Below are positions 7,881-11,531 of a stretch of 11,531 nt of DNA, in pieces (position 1 is the first letter of the stretch; each line of letters begins with the position of its first letter). The DNA is taken from positions 1 to 11,531 of the forward strand of contig CALGGQ010000085.1 in the NCBI GenBank assembly GCA_937915775.1, read 5' to 3'. The notes beneath the pieces are model-generated. The model was not told where the DNA came from and did not search any database. It worked only from the letters and a program-made list of their open reading frames with translations. Both the position numbers and the translations under genes were made by a program. The stretch is from an uncultured Clostridia bacterium (GTDB lineage: Bacteria > Bacillota > Clostridia > Oscillospirales > Acutalibacteraceae).

Positions 7881-7909
7881 TTGCATTAAAGCGCTAAAAG
7901 TGATAAAAT
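7881..7909 (+). promoter_or_regulatory. Promoter for the aspartate aminotransferase operon (sigma-A type, extended -10)
   Basis: TTGCAT (-35, 7881-7886) is followed by a 17-base spacer and TAAAAT (-10, 7904-7909), with a TG one base before the -10 (TGATAAAAT, 7901-7909) forming an extended -10. The start point would be about 7916, leaving a leader of about 30 nt that holds AGGGAGG (7931-7937), 8 bases before ATG 7946. Confidence 0.7.
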
Positions 7910-7945
7910 AATGCTTGTATTAATTTTGTCAGGGAGGGCAGAATC

Positions 7946-9208
7946 ATGGCAGAATATCAAAAAATGACGCGTGAAGCGCTGCTGGCGGAGCAGCAAATGC
8001 TTCTGGAACGATATAAGAATTATCAGGCAATGGGGCTGAAGCTCGATATGTCGCGCGGCAAGCCCGGCAAGGAGCAGCTCGATTTATCGATGGCGCTCCT
8101 GCAGGATACGGATTACATAGAGGACGGCATTGATTTAAGAAACTACGGTATTATCGACGGTATTCCGAGCTGTAAAAAACTGTTTGCGGATTTGCTCGGC
8201 GTCTCGCCCGATAATATCCTAATGGGACCGAACGCCAGCCTCTCGCTGATGTACGATTATATTGCGCAGTGCTGCTCGCACGGCGTGCTCGGCGGTACTC
8301 CGTGGGGCAAGCTGCCGAAGGTGAAGTTTCTGTGCCCTGTGCCGGGTTACGACAGGCATTTTACCATTCTTGAATACTTTGGCATTGAAATGATTAATGT
8401 TGCGATGCAATCCGACGGACCTGATATGGACGCAATTGAGGAACTGATTAAGGACGAAGCCGTCAAGGGTATGTTCTGTGTGCCGAAATATTCCAACCCG
8501 CAGGGCATCACCTATTCCGATGAGGTCGTGCGCCGCATTGCCGCCTTAAAGCCGGCGGCAAAGGATTTTCGCATTATCTGGGATAACGCTTACTGTATTC
8601 ACGAGATTTATGAGGAGAGCGATGAGCTACTCAATATCTTTGACGTTCTGCCTCAATACGGCAATGACGATATGGTCATTGAGGTGTGCTCTACCTCTAA
8701 GATGACCTTCCCAGGCGCCGGTATTTCTGCCTTAGCGGCAAGCGACGCGAATATTGCCGACATCCGAAACCGTCTGAACTGCCAGACAATTAGTTATGAT
8801 AAAATGAACCAGCACCGTCACGCCAAGTTCTTCGGCGACGTAGAGGGCATGAAGGCGCATATGCAAAAGCACGCCGCCATCCTCAAGCCGAAGTTTGAAA
8901 TGGTGCTCGACCATCTGGAAAACGAGCTGGGCGGCAAGGGCATTGCCTCATGGATTAAACCGCGCGGCGGCTACTTCATCAGCCTTGACGTGATGAACGG
9001 CTGCGCCAAGCGCACGGGCGAGCTTTGCCGCGAGGCAGGCGTGGTGCTGACCACCGTCGGCGCGACCTATCCTTACGGCAAGGATCCGAACAACAGCAAT
9101 ATCCGTATTGCCCCGTCGCTGCCTCCTGTGGAGGAGCTGGATTTGGCGGCGCAGATTCTCTGCGTCAGCGTCAGATTGGCGTGCCTTGAAAAGCTGTTAG
9201 CAAAATAA
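7946..9208 (+). CDS. Aspartate aminotransferase of the Aminotran_MocR (AspT-like) class
   Basis: This 420-residue fold-type I PLP aminotransferase belongs to the Aminotran_MocR family, which includes the structurally characterised aspartate aminotransferase of Corynebacterium glutamicum. It is distinct from the AspC class. Family-typical stretches are LDMSRGKPGKEQLDLS near 34-49, NYGIIDGIPSCKKLFADLLGV, MGPNASLSLMYDY, PVPGYDRHF, PKYSNPQGITYS, IWDNAYCIHE (Asp213, Tyr216), CSTSKMTFPGAG with the Schiff-base Lys252, and NSNIRIAPS with carboxylate-binding Arg387. The expected reaction is L-aspartate plus 2-oxoglutarate to oxaloacetate plus L-glutamate in the cytoplasm. The start is fixed by AGGGAGG 8 bases upstream. 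It shares its promoter region with the divergent fumC, a functional match through fumarate, malate and oxaloacetate. The family assignment is firm; aspartate specificity is inferred from the family. Confidence 0.9.
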   Translation: MAEYQKMTREALLAEQQMLLERYKNYQAMGLKLDMSRGKPGKEQLDLSMALLQDTDYIEDGIDLRNYGIIDGIPSCKKLFADLLGVSPDNILMGPNASLSLMYDYIAQCCSHGVLGGTPWGKLPKVKFLCPVPGYDRHFTILEYFGIEMINVAMQSDGPDMDAIEELIKDEAVKGMFCVPKYSNPQGITYSDEVVRRIAALKPAAKDFRIIWDNAYCIHEIYEESDELLNIFDVLPQYGNDDMVIEVCSTSKMTFPGAGISALAASDANIADIRNRLNCQTISYDKMNQHRHAKFFGDVEGMKAHMQKHAAILKPKFEMVLDHLENELGGKGIASWIKPRGGYFISLDVMNGCAKRTGELCREAGVVLTTVGATYPYGKDPNNSNIRIAPSLPPVEELDLAAQILCVSVRLACLEKLLAK

Positions 9209-9228
9209 ATTAACGGAGTGGTAAATGG

Positions 9229-10011
9229 ATGAACATCGGAGCCTCTACCTCCTGCTTTTATCCGATGGAAACGGAAAAGTCGCTGGATAAGGTGATTTCT
9301 CTCGGCTTTCGGAAAACGGAAATATTTTTTAATACCCAGTCCGAGCTGGCGCCGGCGTTCGTCGGGGAGATGAAACGGGCTGCCGATGCTGCCGGGGTGC
9401 AGGTTTTATCTGTGCATCCGTATTCCTCGGCGCTGGAGAATATGTGCATCTTCGGCGAATACCAAAGACGGTATGAGGATTTTATCGGCGTATATGAGCA
9501 GCATTGCCACGCGGCGGCGCTGCTCGGCGCAAAAATTGTCGTCATTCACGGCGCGCTGGACAAACGAAAGATTGCCCTGCCGGATGAGCTGTATTTTGAG
9601 CGCTTTCGTTCGCTGGTGGAAATCGGCAAGCGCGAGGGCGTGATGGTCTGCCAGGAAAACGTGAACCTCTTTAAGAGCCAGCATATCGCCTTTATGCAGA
9701 AAATGCGTGAAGCGCTCGGCAACGATTTTCATATGGTGTTTGATATCAAGCAGGCAATCCGCGCCGGTTATGACCCGTTTGATTTCTTAGAGGCAATGAA
9801 GCACGAAATCGTGCATGTTCACCTTAGCGATAATCATCTGCCAGATGCAGACTGCCTGCCGCCCGGCAGAGGTAACTTTGATTTTCAGCGGCTGTTTGAT
9901 ACGCTGAATGCCGTCAGCTACAGCGGCGATTATGTGATTGAAATTTATTCAAAAGGCTTTGATGTGGCAAAGGAGCTGCAGTTCAGCAAGGAGTATTTTG
10001 AACGCTTTTAA
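9229..10011 (+). CDS. Sugar phosphate isomerase/epimerase-like TIM-barrel protein (xylose isomerase-like superfamily)
   Basis: This 260-residue protein has the pattern of the xylose isomerase-like / AP endonuclease family 2 TIM barrel (PF01261-type). Putative divalent-metal and substrate residues occur at the ends of successive strands: SVHPYS (His63), VVIHGA (His107), CQENVN (Glu143), VFDIKQA (Asp172), VHVHLSDNH (His196, His198, Asp201) and VIEIYS (Glu238). PPGRGNFDF near 211-219 is a common family loop. Members isomerise or epimerise sugars and inositols, or act as endonuclease IV; the DNA-binding signatures of endonuclease IV are not evident, so an isomerase/epimerase is more likely. GGAG lies about 12 bases before ATG 9229. 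It is 20 bp downstream of the aminotransferase gene and 2 bp before the transporter gene, in one operon. The substrate is unknown. Confidence 0.85.
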   Translation: MNIGASTSCFYPMETEKSLDKVISLGFRKTEIFFNTQSELAPAFVGEMKRAADAAGVQVLSVHPYSSALENMCIFGEYQRRYEDFIGVYEQHCHAAALLGAKIVVIHGALDKRKIALPDELYFERFRSLVEIGKREGVMVCQENVNLFKSQHIAFMQKMREALGNDFHMVFDIKQAIRAGYDPFDFLEAMKHEIVHVHLSDNHLPDADCLPPGRGNFDFQRLFDTLNAVSYSGDYVIEIYSKGFDVAKELQFSKEYFERF

Positions 10012-10013
10012 CG

Positions 10014-10493
10014 ATGAAAAAACTAACGGATAAGAAAAAGGGAATACTCTGTATTTTATTTTCCGCCTTCTGCTTTTCGGGAATGAGCTCGTTTATTCAT
10101 TTGTCGGGCGATTTGCCGACACCGCAGAAGGTGTTTTTCCGTAACCTTGTCGCGCTGTTTTTCGCTTCAGCAGTGCTGCTGAAACGGCGTGAGCCGTTCC
10201 GCCCGACGAAGGGAACGATGCCGTATCATCTGCTGCGCTCTGCGGCAGGGCTGCTCGGCGTGTTCGGCAATTTTTATGCCACCACGCATATGGCGCATAC
10301 TGCCGATGCGGCAATGCTGAATAAACTCTCGCCGTTTTTTACGCTGGTTTTCTCTGCTGTCTTTTTAAAGGAGCGCGTTAAGCCGAAGCAGGCACTGGCA
10401 ATATGCGGCGCGTTTGCCGGTGCGATGCTGGTGATAAAGCCGACCTTCGGCAATACGGAGCTGCTGCCGTCGCTCGCGGGCTTCGTCGGCGGT
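10014..10493 (+). pseudogene. EamA/DMT-family transporter, N-terminal half, truncated at a chimeric junction
   Basis: Starting at ATG 10014, two bases after the preceding stop, about 160 residues read as the first EamA repeat of a ten-helix drug/metabolite transporter of the inner membrane. They include KKGILCILFSAFCFSGMSS (helix 1), VFFRNLVALFFASAVLL (helix 2), HLLRSAAGLLGVFGNFYA (helix 3), AAMLNKLSPFFTLVFSAVFL (helix 4, with the typical LxKLSPxF pattern), KERVKPKQ and LAICGAFAGAMLVIKP (helix 5), then LPSLAGFVGG. The family should next give helix 6 (GxGAGxAYT-like), but from about 10494 the frame is the antisense of a BKACE gene and is hydrophilic. The frame stays open to the end of the window, so no stop marks the break. 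All nine proline codons in the native part are CCG, matching the upstream genes. There is no clear ribosome binding site, so coupling to the preceding gene is likely. The real gene is probably intact in its genome and cut here by misassembly. Confidence 0.85.
10473..10493. other. Chimeric junction between two unrelated loci
   Basis: This stretch of about 21 bases reads sensibly in both flanking genes. Forward it encodes LAGFVGG of the EamA transporter. On the minus strand it encodes the family-typical TADEARE near the C-terminus of the BKACE enzyme. To its left only the transporter makes sense, to its right only the BKACE enzyme. Both genes are cut at the same point, tail-to-tail, and codon preference changes across it. 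A short shared word of this kind is typical of a k-mer or PCR chimera, and also of microhomology-mediated joining. Confidence 0.8.
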
Positions 10494-11333
10494 GGCGATC
10501 TCCCGCCCGGCCAGCTTCGCGAGCTGCACGGCCCGCTCCACCAGCATGACGTTCGTGGCGATGATCTTGTTGCCGTCGGCGTCCTTGCCGTACATGACGT
10601 TGTCCTCCAGACCGACCCGCAGACCGTCGCAGCCCAGAGCCAGACCGGCCAGCATCATGGGCATGTGGGCCTTGCCGATGCCGGAAACGGACCAGGTGGC
10701 GCCCTCAGGCAGTTTGCTGACCATGAAGGCCAGGTTCCCGGCGGTGCCGGGCATGGAGCCGCCGACACCCATGATAAACTGGATGTGGGGGGGCTTCGGG
10801 ATGCCGTGCTTGTTCACATAGTACATGACGCTGTCAATGTGACCGGTATCGAACACCTCAAATTCGGGCTTCACGTCCTGCTTGACCACTTCCTGGGCCA
10901 GCAGATTCAGGAACCGGGGGCTGTTTTCAAAGATGTAGCTGTTGGCCCAGTTCAGCGTGTTGGGGTCAAAGGAGCACATCTCAGGCTTCAAAGCACCCAG
11001 GTGCTGCAGCCGCTTATAGTCCTCATATTCGCCGCCGGAGGTGGTCAGGTTCAAAACGATGTCCACACCGGCTTCCTTACAGTATTTCCGGCTCAGTTCC
11101 ACAGTCTCGGTGAACTTTTCCAGGCTCATGGACTTGTAGCCGATCTGCATCACGCCGTCAACTTCCTTGTCCTCACGGACATGGATGTGGGCCACGGAAG
11201 CGCCGGCCTTGGCGACCTCCACCACCTGGCGGGCAATCTCTTCGGGGGTGTAGGGGACCGTGGGGGCCTGGGCCTTTTTGGTGCCGGCGCCGCACAGACA
11301 GCACTGGATGATGATTTTGTTGGACTTAGACAT
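10473..11333 (-). pseudogene. kce: Beta-keto acid cleavage enzyme (BKACE; 3-keto-5-aminohexanoate cleavage enzyme-like), 3' end lost at junction
   Basis: Minus-strand gene starting at ATG 11331-11333 with GGAAGG 9 bases upstream. About 287 residues are recognisable as the BKACE (former DUF849) TIM-barrel family. These enzymes condense a beta-keto acid with acetyl-CoA and release acetoacetate plus a new acyl-CoA. The founding member, Kce, acts on 3-keto-5-aminohexanoate in lysine fermentation. Visible: QCCLCGAGTKK, the zinc-binding HIHVRE (His49, His51), LNLTTSGG, SFDPNTLNW, EFEVFDTGHI, FIMGVGGSMPGT, WSVSGIGKAHMP, and GLEDN with the third zinc ligand Glu243. After TADEARE the frame runs on for 35 codons to a stop at 10365-10367, but these are antisense to the transporter and are not native; only a few genuine C-terminal residues are missing. 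Proline codons are 10 CCC, 2 CCT and 1 CCG. The exact substrate is not settled by sequence. Confidence 0.87.
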
Positions 11334-11360
11334 GATATCGTACCTTCCCTTTCTATATCC

Positions 11361-11531
11361 TTAAAGCATTTCAATGACGGTGGCCTGGCCCATGCCGCCT
11401 GCGATGCACAGGGTGGCAAGACCGTACTTCAGGCCCCGGCGCTTCATTTCGTACATCAGGGTCACGATGATCCGGGAGCCGGAGGAGCCCACGGGATGGC
11501 CCAGGGCGATGGCGCCGCCGTTGACGTTGAT
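11361..11531 (-). CDS. Acetyl-CoA acetyltransferase (thiolase), C-terminal 56 residues
   Basis: The minus strand is open from the window edge to TAA at 11361-11363. It encodes the C-terminal end of a thiolase: NVNGGAIALGHPVGSSGSR with the catalytic His, then YEMKRRGLKYGLATLCIAGGMGQA with the second catalytic Cys (proton donor), ending in TVIEML. Thiolases condense two acetyl-CoA into acetoacetyl-CoA (or do the reverse) in the cytoplasm. It lies 27 bp upstream of the BKACE gene in the same direction, so the two are probably co-transcribed and may share acetoacetate/acetoacetyl-CoA chemistry in butyrate formation or amino-acid fermentation. The N-terminal part, with the acylated Cys, is outside the window. 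GC-rich codon use matches the BKACE gene, not the genes left of 10473. Confidence 0.93.
   Translation of the reverse strand: MNVNGGAIALGHPVGSSGSRIIVTLMYEMKRRGLKYGLATLCIAGGMGQATVIEML

Noticed and set aside
10365..10472. A 35-residue C-terminal extension of the BKACE enzyme (RRQQLRIAEG onward) as a new domain.
   Set aside because: It is encoded antisense to the conserved helix 4-5 region of the EamA transporter and follows the point where the family normally ends, so it is an artefact of the junction.
10014..11531. A forward reading frame open for 506 codons from the transporter start to the window end, suggesting a giant fusion protein.
   Set aside because: After about residue 160 it is exactly antisense to the BKACE and thiolase genes, loses membrane character and shows no family motif. 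The openness comes from the high-GC codon bias of the genes on the other strand.
1..11531. A mobile element, phage, CRISPR array or defence system.
   Set aside because: I found no transposase, integrase, repeat array, nuclease/helicase pair or toxin-antitoxin-like small genes on either strand.

Overview
The window comes from a low-to-mid GC Gram-positive bacterium, most likely a gut Clostridia (Oscillospirales or Lachnospirales-like). The reasons are the strong AGGAGG-type ribosome binding sites, tightly packed co-directional genes, glycerophosphotransferase-family envelope genes, and protein sequences that read like Clostridia versions of housekeeping enzymes. No rRNA, tRNA, CRISPR array, transposase, integrase or phage gene is visible.

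Region 1 (1-6317, + strand) looks like one operon. It holds the 3' end of glyA, two tandem CDP-glycerol glycerophosphotransferase-family genes whose ends overlap, a class I/II aminotransferase, trpS, and a membrane-embedded M28-family metallopeptidase. Gaps are 24 bp or less, and the operon ends at a strong, probably bidirectional hairpin terminator (about 6329-6355). It mixes amino-acid and one-carbon metabolism, tRNA charging and envelope-polymer functions.

Region 2 (6357-10493) centres on a divergent promoter region of 212 bp. fumC (fumarase) is read leftwards. An Aminotran_MocR-type aspartate aminotransferase, a xylose-isomerase-like TIM-barrel protein and the N-terminal half of an EamA/DMT transporter are read rightwards. 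Convincing sigma-A-type promoters can be read for both directions, and a 7-bp-arm inverted repeat overlaps the fumC promoter. Fumarase and aspartate aminotransferase meet at the fumarate/malate/oxaloacetate/aspartate node.

Region 3 (about 10473-11531) is the most important observation. The EamA transporter stops making sense at about 10493. From there to the end of the window the sequence codes on the - strand for a beta-keto acid cleavage enzyme (BKACE/Kce-like, lacking its last residues) and, upstream of it, the C-terminus of an acetyl-CoA acetyltransferase. Two unrelated genes are cut tail-to-tail at the same roughly 21-bp stretch, which reads sensibly in both. Codon use switches sharply there: proline is CCG in 14 of 15 codons in trpS but CCC in 10 of 13 in the BKACE gene. 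The simplest reading is a chimeric contig joining two genomes through a short shared word. A genuine microhomology rearrangement or recent transfer is the alternative.

I see no convincing new multi-gene system. Apart from the junction, the points worth a second look are the M28 peptidase whose catalytic domain is interrupted by membrane segments, the tandem glycerophosphotransferase paralogues, and the putative operator between fumC and the aspartate aminotransferase gene.
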